Of a stretch of 64,000 nucleotides of DNA, positions 11,241-24,091 are shown in pieces. The DNA comes from Pardosa pseudoannulata (lineage: Eukaryota > Arthropoda > Arachnida > Araneae > Lycosidae), in assembly GCA_032207245.1 (NCBI GenBank), contig CM063500.1, positions 72,803,019 through 72,867,018 of the forward strand, in the 5' to 3' direction. Below the pieces are notes generated by a model. It was not told the DNA's origin. It did no database searches and was given only the letters and a program-made list of their open reading frames with translations. The stretch's first letter is position 1. Every line of letters starts with the position of its first letter. The position numbers and the translations under genes are program-made.

Positions 11241-13379
11241 TTAAGAAACAATTTAGTGAGCTGTATTTTAGTGGAAAATCTCTTATCAATTAGTGAATGT
11301 CTTGGTTACTAACGATTGCTCTCTAAATTGTGTTAGTACAAAAATTATTACAAATCATCGAATTTCCTTCATCATATTTCAGTGAATAGTATTAGATATT
11401 CATTAGATCATTAGCATTATCATTAATAATATATTTAAATCATTAGTAATAATTTTATTTATTTATTTATTTATTAATAAATTATAAAAATAAATAAATA
11501 TTTTATAATTAATAAATTATAAAACATAAATAATATGAATTTAATTTACTATATTAATATATGTATATCATTAGTAATCATTAATAATTAGATATTCATC
11601 AGATTATTTATTCAGATTATAGTATATAATACTTCTGAATTATTACAATAATAGTAAGATGTTAGTTGTCTTTAAACTTGCACTATTGTAATTTGCTAGT
11701 AAATTTTTAGATTTATTCAACTTTTATAATACAGATATATATATGACATGGACGAGTGGTTTAAGGTAAGGAAGGCACATTTCATACATAAAATCTTCTT
11801 TATTATAATCCTTCTGTCCATAGCTATGCCATTTAGATATCCTTTGTTCTCATCTTGGAGCAACAAGCGTGGAGGATGTTATCAGCTCGAGTTCTCGTTC
11901 AGAACTGACTCTTTTGTCACTGCTACCTAAGCAAAATTACTATGTGTACTTCTGCATCGGCTTCTTCCCTCTGTATAGTTCTGCCTGAGGATGTGTCTTT
12001 TTGCTATTACGTTGTCATTAAAAAGTTCTAACTATTTTTAATTATAACTCGCTTAATTCTTAACCACATTTTTAAACTTGACATATATATATAATTATAG
12101 TAAATATGTTACAAAATGTGTTTTATGTAAAAAACAAGGCACTTTTTTCAAATTTATTAATATTTTTTCAATCCAAATCCACCTGTTATTGATCTTAAAG
12201 CATTTCCACAAAAATGTTGAATGAGTAAGGAATAAATAAACGAAAAATACAAAAATCTAAGAAAAAATTAGAATTTGTTTTGCCTAGTCTCCAAAAAAGC
12301 TAGAAATAATTATAAGATCAGAAAATATTGAGACCAATATATGCACAACTGTTGTACACATTTAATAATAAAATAAAAGCCACTTAACCATGATAAAAAT
12401 AGACAATTTTAATTTATCTTTTTGGGGAGAGCACTCCTTTCACTACTATTTGCACAGTTTTTAACTACATTTTATAAAACAAAGAAACAGGTGAAATAAG
12501 GTACAAATATCATACTTTGAATACCAAAAATATTTAAAAGCCATGAGTTATGAAACCAAAGAATTTTTAATGGTTCATATACAAGCGATATAATTTCGAT
12601 ATTATTATAATGTATAAAGAGCAATTTTTGTAAAAATTTCAGCTTACTATATTTAAATATATCAAAGATATAGAATTTTATTGAAAAGCTATTTAGTAAC
12701 TTCATTAAAATCTACAGATAAGGGGATTTTCCATAAAGTGGATTTAGATTATTTGTATTACATTCCTTTGCTGAAAGCAAATCGTTTCAATAATGGCAAC
12801 ATCAAACGACATACAACGTAAGAAGAAAAATGTTTTGAAGCAATCAATAGTTCTCCTTTAGGAAGGACAGTCCTCCTTTTGTAGGTTCTGTGATTCTTTG
12901 AAAAGTATCCTCCTAACTGTTCTCCTTTACAATATTTTAAAAGTATTAAAAACTATTTAAAAATCTGTGTATTCAAGAAATGCTTGGGCCCAACTGTTAT
13001 GCATCATGCGACAGTACAGTTTGCAAACACACGACTAAATGCATGCACAGGACATAGAATTTCATGAATTTTGCACCTGTTTCTTTACTTTATATTATGC
13101 GTTTACTTCTAAAAGAAAAACAAAATCATTTCTTTCTTAGTGATTATTATCTCAGGTAAGTACAATTCAGATTTTATTAATTCATTAATTCACATTTTAT
13201 ACAACTCCGTTTTCAACACAAGTTTAAATAATTTAAACACAGATTTAGTAAAGTTTTATAGCTTTTATTATTAAAGTTTTAGTTTTAATTATCAATTTTG
13301 CTTATTCATAATGTGTTTGCATCATTTGTGTAACTGTATATTTTATTTTTAATTTTTAATTTCACTTAACAAAGGGAAA
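11241..13379. other. AT-rich DNA without recognised gene
   Basis: Includes an ATTT/ATTA-rich low-complexity zone at 11400-11640. A short passage near 12840-12930 repeats TCTCCTTTA-type words and may be the left flank of the hAT element that follows. No coding exon was found. Confidence 0.5.
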
Positions 13380-13419
13380 AATTAACAAAAAGGAAATGCC
13401 ATTTCAACTATCAATTAAA

Positions 13420-16133
13420 AAAGGAATTTCCATTCCTTTATATCAAAGAGAGACACTATTGTTTCTGCTATATTTGTAGAAGAGAACTTTGTATTGCAGT
13501 TGAAAGCAGAGCAGCTATAACAAAACACTTGCACACCAAAAAAAAAACATTAGCAATCATTAGATGATCAGCTTCCAGTAGCAAAGTAACTAATTTTTTT
13601 AAAACTTCTAATTATTCTGATGATGAAAAACAGTTAGCTGTAATGGAGGAAACATTCGCATTTCATACCATAATTCTAAATCAAAGTTTTTGTAGTATAT
13701 CCATATTACAAAAACTTTGATCTCTTGATATCAATTTACAACTGAATTATCGAAAAAGTTTCACAATGCTAAATTTTCATGAGCCAGGAGAAAATGTGAA
13801 GCTACAATTAAATCAGTGTCTAATAATTACTGTAATAAAATATTTGAAAAATACTTGAAAAATTCAGCATTTATGTTTTATCTGATACATTAAATCATAA
13901 TGAAACAAATTGTATGGTATTATAATGTTACCAAGGGCATTCACATAAAAATTTTAAATTATAATCCATTGAGGACAAAACTGCTGAAATTTTGTCAAAC
14001 CACCTAAACAGAGTATTAAGAACAATTTGAAATCTAAAACTGTTACATTTAACAGTTGATAATATAAACACAAATTTTGGTGGGCAAAGATGTAAAGGAG
14101 TGAATACTATGTAAAATTACAAGATTTAACTCCAAAAGAAAATACAGTGAACTCTGCTTAATGTGACCAGTTTGGGACACCATGATTTTGATAACAATAA
14201 ATGATATGCAAAATTAGATAAATTTACCCCCTCCCCCTTTAATTCACATGCTATATTTATGTACCGTATATTATCCTTTAACACATAAGAATTTGTACAT
14301 AATTTAAAAAATGATCATTTGTTAACTGTCTACAATTTTTTCTAAGAAGCTCATTGATAAATTGCTCGTAATCATAAAGTTTTTTAAAGTCATTAGAGTG
14401 GTGTTGTACTCCACATTTCAACACTTTCAATTCATTCCTCATTTCAGCACTTAGAAGAGGTGTCTTGATATCAAGAGATTATTCATCTGACTCATCAGTT
14501 CCATCATTCATCTATTTTTCTATGACAATCTGACAGACATCAAATTTTGTTAATGTGGAAGCTACTGGAATGTGTCTCCGTATTTTCATTTTATTTCTTC
14601 TAGTAAGATCATCACGCTGACTCATTTTTGGTACCCTGTCATAACGGCATTAAAATTTTGATCTTTTGTTTTAATGTTAAATCTTTCGCTTTCTGGCTTC
14701 CATATCGACACGCTGCATGTAAGTGAGCAAAATACTGGGGACGTATAATTCCCCACTCTTTTGTTCATTTCCCCTTTCCTTAGGTGGAAGAGGGAGAATT
14801 CTCAGAAATTAAAACAAAAGTGAAGGGAAAGAAAATAATTCCTTCTGAACACATTGTGAATATCCCTTTGCAGTTAGTTCAGAAACTGATAACATTAACC
14901 GATGTAACGATCACATAAAGCGATAGTTTTAACATACAAATGAATCAAGAAAATCGGGACAAAGTGATTTCAATAACAATAAGCGATTGCTAACATTAAC
15001 CGAGATCACATTAAGCAGGATCCACTGTACTATGAATGTACATATAATAATGTACATATTTTGTCAAACGCAATCAACACAGCATCATCTGCCATGCCAA
15101 TTACTGTAGAAGTAATAACAATGACAATTTATTTGTATTTGAGTTATTTTACTGTCCATGTGGCAATTTTAAAACAATTTTATGAAGACGCAAATATTGA
15201 ATACAAAAAACTTTTAGGATATACAAAAGTAAGATGGCTCACTCTAACACCTGCTATACAGAGAGGATGTCTTATAATTATTTGAGCATTTCAATTCATA
15301 TATTTTAAATGTAAATAAATGTTCAAAAGTTCTGAAATCGTTATTCAATTATGAATTACTAGAGCTATTAATGTATTTTGTGATTTTTTTTCCACAAAAG
15401 GATTCAAAAGATTGAAGGTATGTTTCAACAACAGAAGTTACTCTTGTTTTGAACGATTTTATCCTTTAATATAAATCATGATTTGAAGAAAAATAATTTA
15501 GTCCTTTAATAACAAAAAGAAAATTCTCAAATTTAGAGGATTCAAATCTAGTTATAACGGAAAAGAGTACCAAAGAAAAGTAGAATCTTTAACAAACATG
15601 TTTCCGACACATCGAAAAATAGTCTAAAACAAATATCACAGGATGTAACAGTTTTCAATAGTGTTTTTTGACATATTAAGCACTATTACTATTTTTGACG
15701 TATTAAGCATTAAGTATATTAAGTAAATAACAAGTAAATTGGGCAGATATTGAAAATTGTGTTCAGTTTTTAGTGAAAGTTGAGTTAGATGAAAGAAATA
15801 CTTGATATTAAAATCAATAACAATTGTTTGTTTGAAGAGATTAGAAAACATTGTGTATATTTAAATCTAATAAATTAAAACAATGGGAAAATCAACTTGT
15901 TAAAATTGATAATAGATGGGTGGAAATACTTAACACATTCCATATGAAAATTTAGTTATTCTTGTTGAATTTAAGTAGTACTTCCCAGGAACTAATGCAG
16001 CAGTTGAAAAAGTTTTTTCAATTCATAAAAATTTTTGGACAAGTGAGAAAACAAGATTGAATGTTGATACTCTAGCTCCCGCAACAAACCATAAAATTCA
16101 ATATGAAAGATATTTCTTACTGCAAAATTTTTA
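13420..16133 (+). pseudogene. hAT-superfamily transposase remnant
   Basis: Translated fragments, broken by stops and frameshifts, follow the order of hAT transposases close to ZBED/SCAND3-like proteins. A BED-like zinc finger lies near 13460-13540 (CYICRRELCIAVES then ITKHLHTKKH). The catalytic-region word TVDNINTNFGGQ is near 14050. The longest open piece at 15064-15285 contains LLGYTKVRWLTLTPAI. The C-terminal dimerisation region near 15960-16130 reads VEKVFSIHKNFWTSEKTRLN. The reading is interrupted by a pogo-type element (14145-15027). Terminal inverted repeats were not identified. It is clearly non-functional. Confidence 0.85.
14145..15027 (-). mobile_element. pogo/Tigger-type element nested in the hAT remnant
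   Basis: TA target duplication at 14143-14144 and 15028-15029. Inverted ends share CAGTG.A..CTGCTTAATGTGA. The inside has short minus-strand stretches (MSQRDDLTRRNKMKIRRH and a Tigger-like C-terminal tail), so it is a deletion derivative of a Tc1/mariner-superfamily element. Removing it rejoins the hAT frame region. Confidence 0.8.
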
Positions 16134-16448
16134 ATACATTGTTAGAAAATGATATACTGACAAAAAATATTCATTCAATGTAAAATACTAGTTTAATTAA
16201 ATAATTAAAATGGATGTAAGCATAATTAGTGTATTTTTTTAATAAAATGTTTCATTTATTTATGTTGTACTTTTTTAAATTTTTTTTTCATTCTCCTTTT
16301 AAATGTAAAATATTTGTCACTTTACTATTACCAACAAAAGTAGAGAAACCCCATGTATTCAAAGTTTTTGTAGAAATTCAAATTTAATACAATTAATTTT
16401 AGATAAAAACTTGTAATAAATTTTGACACACAAGATAATTTATATTAC

Positions 16449-16454
16449 TTTATT
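16449..16454 (-). terminator. Poly(A) signal of Asterix
   Basis: AATAAA on the minus strand, about 115 bases beyond the stop codon at 16567. Confidence 0.65.
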
Positions 16455-16566
16455 ATGCATTATGATAGATATAAATAAATTATTCATAAAATTGGAAGAA
16501 CAGTAAATTACACACCAACTGTTTTTTTCTTTACTGGATATAAAATTACAGTAGGTAGATATTCTG

Positions 16567-16639
16567 CTATGAAGTGCCTGGTAAAGTCATAGGCTGAGGA
16601 TTTTGCAAATAAGACATAACAACTGCTGAAATGGACAGC
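16567..16639 (-). CDS. WDR83OS: Asterix exon 4 (terminal)
   Basis: Acceptor TTCTTTCAG|G at 16640-16641. It completes a split Met codon (AT|G), reads [23 protein letters not shown] and stops at TAG. Confidence 0.93.
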
Positions 16640-19600
16640 CTGAAAGAATTTTTAAAAAGAAATGGATAAATCTATATATATAAAAATGAATTTGTGTGTG
16701 TGTCTGTCTGTCTGTCTGTCTGTCTGTACTCAATAGACTCAAAAACTATGCATCCAATCGCCGTGAAAATTTGGGAAATGTTTAGGTATATCCCTGGGAA
16801 GGTTTTTGTAAATTTTCAACGTTCGAAATTCATTCCTTCCCCCTTTTTCGAGCATTTCATGTCATTATTCCAAGCATTATTTTCCCCGGTTAAACGCAAA
16901 CGATTAAGTTTTTAATTTATCGCATCATATCTAAGGGAAAGAAGCAATATTTCTAGCAATGTGACGTCATCCCAAGTAATTGTTTTAAACGCAGTTTTCC
17001 ACGGTTAAAAGCAGGAGATTAAAATGTTCAATTCATCACATAATAAATAGGCGAAAATGATATTTTTCTATCATTATGACGTCATTCATTTAAATATTTC
17101 ATTTATTCATTTCTTATTTTATATTATTTAAAATCGTCTGCTTAGTATCTATTCGATTTGAACTGAAATTTGAGATATAAAGTGATTCACTTTCATTTCT
17201 ATGTGACACAAATTGTAGCATTTTTATATGAGAACTAATTTTAAATTTAATTCTTGGTTCATTTTTATGTTACAATGAAATGCATATCAACAATATTCTA
17301 AGTACAAAAAGTACAAATTTCAGTGACTCTCATGGCCAAATAAAACCTATCATTTTATATAGTTATCTTCATATTCATATGGTTGTCGATATGAATGTGT
17401 GTTTCTGTTTCACACAAAACTATGTGGTTTGTCATAAATTTCCTTAATTTTGGAAAACATTTATTACTACCAACAAAATTAGCACTGTTGCTGTCAAAAC
17501 CTGTGCTTCCTATTCTATCACGTAATATGGCAAGATCTGTTAACTTTGCTAATCAACGTACAGTAGTAATACAGTAATGCAATTTAGGGTTAAGCTTATA
17601 TTTTACAATAAAAAAAGTTTGAGCAAATTTAATATAAGACAAATTCGATTATAAAAACTGAATAATGTTATAATACGCTTATGATAGAAATATATAAACA
17701 TGCCAATGTCTCGAACTGAACTGTGACGAATTTAGAGAGTTATTCACGAAAAATAAATCTTTGTTTAAAAGTAATATATTAAGTTCACCGTAGCGAAGCA
17801 CGGGCAAACTTGCTAGTATTTTATAAAAATGATATAAAATTCGCATAATCATAAAATAATATGAAAAAAATCCTTAATTGACAAACTTTTCATAATATAT
17901 TCATAATACATTACAATTTTAAAAAAAATTTAACTAATTGCTTTCTTCATATATTTTATTCCTAAAATAATTAACGTAAATTTCTAAACAAACATAAATA
18001 GAAAATAGACCTTGTAACTAAATTTTGTTCTATTTTAGGTACCCATCCACATTTCAAATAACGGTCTTCATAAAAATAATCAAAAAATAATTTATTTTAA
18101 TGATTACATCTTTAACTTTCAAAAACAATCTTCAGTTTGTTTATATAGAATTAATAGAAGTCAAGATTCATCTGTTTAATCTTCATCAAAAGTGCCCGAA
18201 AGATACCAAAAGTATGCAGTTAAAGGACTAAACTTTTTTAATGTAAAAGAAAAGTAGTAAATAGCATATTATATCTTATAAATAAAGAAATAAATTACAG
18301 CAGCATATTTCTTAATCTTTACTAAATTATAAAATGATCTTCCCAATAAAATCTTTACATTGAATTTCTGAAAAATTTTAACTACATTACACAGCTACAT
18401 ATTAACAGTTAAAATATTTTAAGAATTTTGTGGCATCACAGAATTTAATGCTGCCACAAATTTAATGAAATTAACTATGATTTTAATAATGTTATGTATG
18501 CACTGAACCAAAAGGTTATATTCATTTGGAGATGAGTTATTGTCATTCATATTAGTTGTAAATGACACTTGTTGTCTTAAATTTTGCTCTAAATGACTTG
18601 ATATGCTATAACTTATTTATAATTTAGAACATTCCCATTCTTTAGGTTTAATACATACATAAATGGATATATGTTTACATTTATCAAAGAAAAAATAATG
18701 TTTTGAGTTCCACTGTTTTGGGGAGGGGGAGTGTTGGCAAGTTGACAAAGTAAAAAAGTGCTTTTTTTCATTTTTGCATAATTTTAACAAAAAAATACAT
18801 TATTTTAATTTCTACATTTCTCAATGTTTTATAACTTAATATTGCAATAACTTTAAGAAAAATTTCCATAGAAGCTTATTCAAAATTTTTGGCCTCTGAA
18901 CATGGTCAGTTACCTTAATCAAAAAAGTTAGCAAGCATCCATATTCTTTTATATATTCTTTGAATATATCATAAAATCATAAACATACATTACATATAGA
19001 AAAAGAAAGTTTAAATATAATTTTGAGCATTAATAGATGTATGAAGCAAGCAATTTATTTTATTTCATTGCATTCAAGCATGTATATGTGTGTATAATTA
19101 TAGGAAAAAATAAGATAATTAAGATTTATGTAAAAATGTATCATTAAAAGGAATGCTAGGCATTAGTGGGTTAATAAATCAACTTGACAGCAAATAACTG
19201 CAGGTGAGCTATAGTAGTTAAATGAGAGTAAGTTTCTTATTTTATTATGTTGTATAAAAACTTCTTTATCTATTTTCAAAATCAAATTTCATATCATATG
19301 TGCCTATTTAACTTCTGTGACATTTTATGTTTTCCTATTATCAAAATAAGATAAAAATTGGTTCAATGTAAAATTTAAATATATAGGTATTAAAATCATA
19401 TAGATAGATAGTTATATAATGAAGGCCTTGATTTGAGCAACTGTTAAGAATGCACCTAGGGAAACCATTTGAAAAAAATCCTTAGAGAATATTTTTTTTC
19501 TTTGAACAGGTAAAAAAAACTTAACTCCAAATTTAGACAAAAAAATTTTTATTTTAAATTGATTTAAGCTATAACTTTAGGTTATTCTGTGAATTACATT

Positions 19601-22600
19601 CATTACTATAGCATTTGAAAAATACATATAAATTTAAACACATACATATTACTAATTAAAGAAAAGTATTATCTAAGGAAAGTACTAAAAGTAGTAAGTA
19701 TAAAGATAAAATCATAGAGGTTCCTAGTAACTTTTTTTTTAATTTTTAAATTTTAAAATTTGCCTGAAGTGGTTTTTTAAAATATAATATTAAGAATAGA
19801 TGAAATCTTTTAAAACAATATACTTAATTCTTATTTTTATTTTTATTTATTTATTTTGTGTATGCGTGTGATATGGCAATTTAAAATTGACTCATTCTTT
19901 GGGTTGTCAGGGAATCTTGACTTCTGTTATTTGCTTTAATATATCTTTTATACAAAAGCAACCTCTCACTGTCCCATTACATTGGCAGCCATGTTTTCAC
20001 AATAGCATGCAAACATATATGAGCAAACCTGATTCTATCGTACTTGAGAAGACCTCCTATAAACAATATTACAAATGGAATTTACTGAATGGATAAAATT
20101 ATTACTCTTTTGCCTATTCTCATACATAATAGATTGTCGAACAATGGCTAAAATGTAGGGCACTACAGTCATCTCTTTGTATCATGATTGCTAATAAGAC
20201 TGTGATGAATACTAGAAGAAATTAAAAACCCTTCACAACACTGGGTACCTTAGACAGTTAGCAATATATAAAATATAAGAACAGCATGAAGGATATAAAA
20301 TTCACTAAATGCAAATCTAAATATATTAGAAAAGAAAATTTAATAAATATATGTAAGTAAGCCAAAAGTTATAAAAGTAATGCTCACATAAAACTGCTAA
20401 GAATCTGTTTTGTATCATCATTTACTCGAGAATTAGCAAAACTGATACTCGAGCAATACAGAGCAATCCAAGCACACCATTTCAGCTGTAAAAAATGGGA
20501 GAAAATTATAAAAGAATTAAATACAAATTTTAGAAATATTATTTTAATATATGCAGATAAATATATTACAATGCCTTACACCTGAAGCTAACAATTTTTT
20601 AACAATTAACTACCTTTCTTCTTCTTAATCTTACTTTCTTATTAAGAGTACAAAAGAGTGATATTTAAGAGCAATTAAAAAGGTCATGTAATACTGGTGT
20701 GTGGTATAAATAGCTGCCGTTACCTGTTAACAATTAAACAAATTATTAGTCAAAATTTCTGACAGAAAATATGTTTAAGGTATCCGTCTACATTAGGAGA
20801 ACTTTTTTCTTCAAATGCAGAAACTAGTTCATGTTTTTACATTTTTAGATTTATTTTTTGTATTATCATAGAGAATGACACTTAAAAAAATTATTTCTGG
20901 AGAAGTTTTTATAAAATTTCTAATAAATGAAAAAAATTTAGTTAAAAAAAAACGGTTTTTTTCAAAAGGTCTAATGTTTTAATGAATTAAATTATTAAAA
21001 ATTATCCAAAGCAATAGCTTATCTGTTTTACTTTAAGTTTATAATGCAAGCACAAGAAGAAATCTTCTGATGTTATTTCAATTAATAACAATAAAAATAA
21101 TTATTGAAATAAGAAAAGAGTGAGAGATAAATAATAAATGAAAATTATTTATTGGAAATTTATAAATGTATATATTTTCAGATTTTAATATATTGGCAGA
21201 GATAGACTATAACTATTCAAACCTTTGAAAATACAAGTTTTTAAATCTAAAAATAGTATAATTTATTTTTTATTTTATGCAGACTTATGTATAATTTTTT
21301 CCAGTTCTTTTAATTATTTTTTATAAAATAACAAATGTATATAAAACTTAAAACAAATTTATTACATATTTGTTATTTTAAGTTTTTATATTTTACACAT
21401 AACTAAGTAAATATTTTATACATAAATCAGTACTTTTTCAGAAACAATTAAATTAATTTTATTTTTAAATTAACCTTTCACATGTGTGGCAAGAGGAATT
21501 AAATTATGATGACTAAAGTATGTTAAAGATATTCTGTCACCAAAAAAGAATAGTAATTAAACATATATACTGAATTCGTACATTTTTCAACCCAATTTAC
21601 AAAATTTCTAGTCAATGCATTAGAGTTTTATAAAAGCTTTTGTTAATTTTCTGCTCTAAAGTTTCTGATCCACCAACACCTTTCCCTGATGGAGCAACTG
21701 ATTAACTCAAATAATGTCAATATTTTGTTACAATATAATAAAAACAATTTGATTTATAGAAACAATTTTAAATTCTCTAAGATATGAGTAGTAACTCTCA
21801 CTAACCCTGCCTATTGACATAATTCAGTTCTAATATTTCAAGGTATAGCAATATTGATAACTTTAAAACACATATAGTATAAATGATTATTAAACAAATA
21901 TGATCTGAATGAAGATTAAAGAGTAATGATAAGACAATATAAAATAAAAACTATATATTTTTAAAATAACACATTTCTAAACAATGAAAAACGTCTATGA
22001 GTTTGTAATATATTTAATAAGATTATCCTTGTAATTAAAACTGCTTATCCCAGACATGCCAACATTCAGGCATTTCCGTAAGGGGCAACATTATTTTATG
22101 ATTTAAAATTTAACATGACAAGGGTTTATTTTTGCATGCACAAAGTACACCTGCATGCAACTTACTTATATAACAAACAAAACAAAACCCATACAAATTA
22201 AACATAATTGCATATTTTATTGTTTCTAAGTTTAATCAAGCAAATTAAATTAAAATAAACACACAGTAGTAAATTATAAAGGGTATTTTAAAATTAATGT
22301 ATTTAATAATGTATAAGTAGCATTTTTAACTTTAACAACATTTTCAGAATTTTTTTTCTTTTTTTCTTAGCATATTGACCCTGATTAAGATATTTACATT
22401 TTCTTATCATCAGGGATTCTAGAGTTTGTCTACTCAAATCTGACTTAAATTCAGTTTGGTTTTTCCACACAGTACTGAAAACTGTCATGCAGCATTACTG
22501 TGTGGAAAGTAATATTCAGCATTATATTTTGCAAGACTTTGTAATTGAAAGCTGAATTGTGAACTTTCAGTTGTTCAAAATTTCTTACATTCCGGAGCAA

Positions 22601-22906
22601 TCTGAAGAGTTTCCGGAGTTATCAAATTTACTTATTTCTCCGGAGCAACTCTGCAGAATCCAGAGTAGTTGGCATGTCTGTTATCCAGAGATTTATTACA
22701 CAATAGGATGCTTAAAATTATCAAATAAAATGTTTTGTGATTTCATTTTATAATTCTAAATTAATGAAAGTATTTATTAAAGTATAATGTAAAATACCTT
22801 CATCATTAATCCAAACATACTACAAAACATGCTTAAGACGTTCATATAATCAGGAATAGGATCATCACCAGGTCCCCCAGCTACATTTAATGCAGGGGCT
22901 TTGTAC
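16567..22906 (-). CDS. WDR83OS: PAT complex subunit Asterix (exons 2-4; first exon not found)
   Basis: Asterix is a small ER membrane protein. With CCDC47 it forms the PAT complex, which shields polar transmembrane segments of multipass clients during insertion. Three exons join in frame: 22906-22798, 20485-20388 and 16639-16567, with AG acceptors and GT donors (phases 2-0-2-stop). They give 92 residues. Landmarks are [17 protein letters not shown] (cytosolic motif entering membrane helix 1), [20 protein letters not shown] (helix 2) and [18 protein letters not shown] (helix 3), matching the family in order. Family length is about 106, so only about 14-18 N-terminal residues (the DPRRP-like segment) are missing. 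They should lie upstream of 22906, but I could not find them by eye. The C-terminus ends MTLPGTS rather than the usual MTPPW. Introns are 2.3 and 3.7 kb and hold a Helitron. Confidence 0.93.
16671..17816 (+). mobile_element. Helitron (family H1), complete ends
   Basis: Starts TCTATATATATAAAAATG after an A and ends GCAAACTTGCTAG before a T, with a GCGAAGCACG hairpin region near the 3' end. Length 1,146 bp. Near the 5' end lies a GTGT/CTGT microsatellite (16692-16730). No Rep/helicase ORF. It sits in the last Asterix intron, its left end 31 bases from the exon 4 acceptor. Confidence 0.88.
17817..20387. other. Asterix intron 3, remainder
   Basis: AT-rich intronic DNA. I see no exon, complete mobile element or tandem array in it. 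Confidence 0.6.
20388..20485 (-). CDS. WDR83OS: Asterix exon 3
   Basis: Acceptor TTTTTTACAG|CTG, donor AT|GTGAGC. It encodes [20 protein letters not shown] and continues [12 protein letters not shown], the most conserved stretch of the family. Confidence 0.95.
20486..22050. other. Asterix intron 2, left part
   Basis: AT-rich. No feature supported. Confidence 0.6.
22051..22680. mobile_element. MITE with 13-bp termini and 6-bp target duplication, copy 1
   Basis: Inverted ends CAGACATGCCAAC/GTTGGCATGTCTG. Target duplication TTATCC at 22045-22050 and 22681-22686. Length 630 bp. The right third is rich in CCGGAG words. The superfamily is unresolved: the CAG start recalls hAT, but the duplication is 6 bp here and in the copy at 57120-57726. 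Confidence 0.85.
22798..22906 (-). CDS. WDR83OS: Asterix exon 2
   Basis: Acceptor AATTTTAG|G, donor AAG|GTATTT (weak). The first base completes a split codon, expected to be Arg as in homologues. It then reads [20 protein letters not shown] and [16 protein letters not shown], 36 codons. Confidence 0.94.
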
Positions 22907-23049
22907 CTAAAATTTAAGCAAGAAATTACACACATATAATAAAGCAAATAAAATTATTCAGCAAACAGATAAAATATAACTTCCCTCAGCAGCATGCATG
23001 ATTGGGTCACTACATTCTTGTACTCCTAGGTTACCACATTTTGAAACTA

Positions 23050-23994
23050 CCATAATTTTGCACATATAGCCTGCAGACTATACTTAAAAAGCAAATTTCT
23101 TTAGCCACGGACTATCTTTGGTTGTTCATTGCTCAAATCATCAAAATTGGAAGAAGGGAGGTGAAAAAAGCAGGTCATGCGAACGGCCAATGATGAAATA
23201 TAAACAAAGGCAAAACTCACGAGACGCAAAAAAAAAAAATATATCGTATCAGTAATAAACCATGAAAAAAAAATACAACCCATAAAGCAGAAGGAATCAG
23301 TAGTAGCAAGTAGCACAATCTTAAATTGTGTCCTGGAGTATGGGAAAATATTGATGGCCACTATTTATAGCTCCAATTGACAACACCGAGTAGATGAGTT
23401 CAAGATCGAAGGTTTAGGGTTGAGGGTCATTTGACCACGAGCATCACTCGTAACAGTGTTTTGTTTTTAAAGTTTTGATTTGTAGTAATATTGGTCATTC
23501 ATTATGTCTTAATAACATTGTTGCAGTTTTAATGTTGATTTCAAGCTGAAAGTAATTCAGAAGGTTGACAAGAAAGCAGTAAAAAATTGGAGTAAGCAAA
23601 AGAAAAACATTAAAAACATAAGAAGAAACTATCCAATCATCATGGAAAAATACAATGGGCTGCATTAGATGACTATTTACATAGCTGAGTTCTTGAAAAG
23701 AGAAATATATGCCACTCTGTTTCTTCTGTTAAAATCCGTCTCCAAGTAAAATGTATGGCAGAGAAAATGAAGATTTCAAATTTTAGAGGTGGAATTAATT
23801 GAGTCTAACCCTGACTCTTCATCACTCTACTTTACTTAGGTTTTTACTCGTAAAAGGATTTAATATTGTCATGCTAAAATAAGTATTTTTGCATGTATAG
23901 TCCACAGATTATCTAGTGGTGCAGACTATCTGATGATTTATGAAATTTTTTAATTAGAAAATCGCTCTTACAGACTATATGTGCGAAATTACGG
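23050..23994 (+). mobile_element. pogo-type element with transposase N-terminal remnant
   Basis: TA duplications at 23048-23049 and 23995-23996. The inverted ends share CC(A/G)TAATTT(T/C)GCACATATAG and following bases (24-bp match with 3 differences). Near 23530-23660 a broken plus-strand frame reads FKLKVIQKVDKKAVKNWSKQ, the helix-turn-helix opening of pogo/Tigger transposases. No DDE domain remains. Confidence 0.8.
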
Positions 23995-24091
23995 TACTTG
24001 TATTTTCAGTGGTGAAGTATTATTTTTTAAGAAAATGTAAATCAATACATTTAATTTAATAAATATAATCTCATAGTTTTTATAGTATACA
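23989..24091. repeat. 103-bp direct repeat, left copy
   Basis: Nearly identical to 26844-26943. It begins with the last six bases of the pogo element and ends exactly at the Helitron terminus at 24092. Confidence 0.9.

Noticed and set aside
23101..23361. First exon of Asterix
   Set aside because: The ORF lies inside the pogo-type element and has no DPRRP-like motif.
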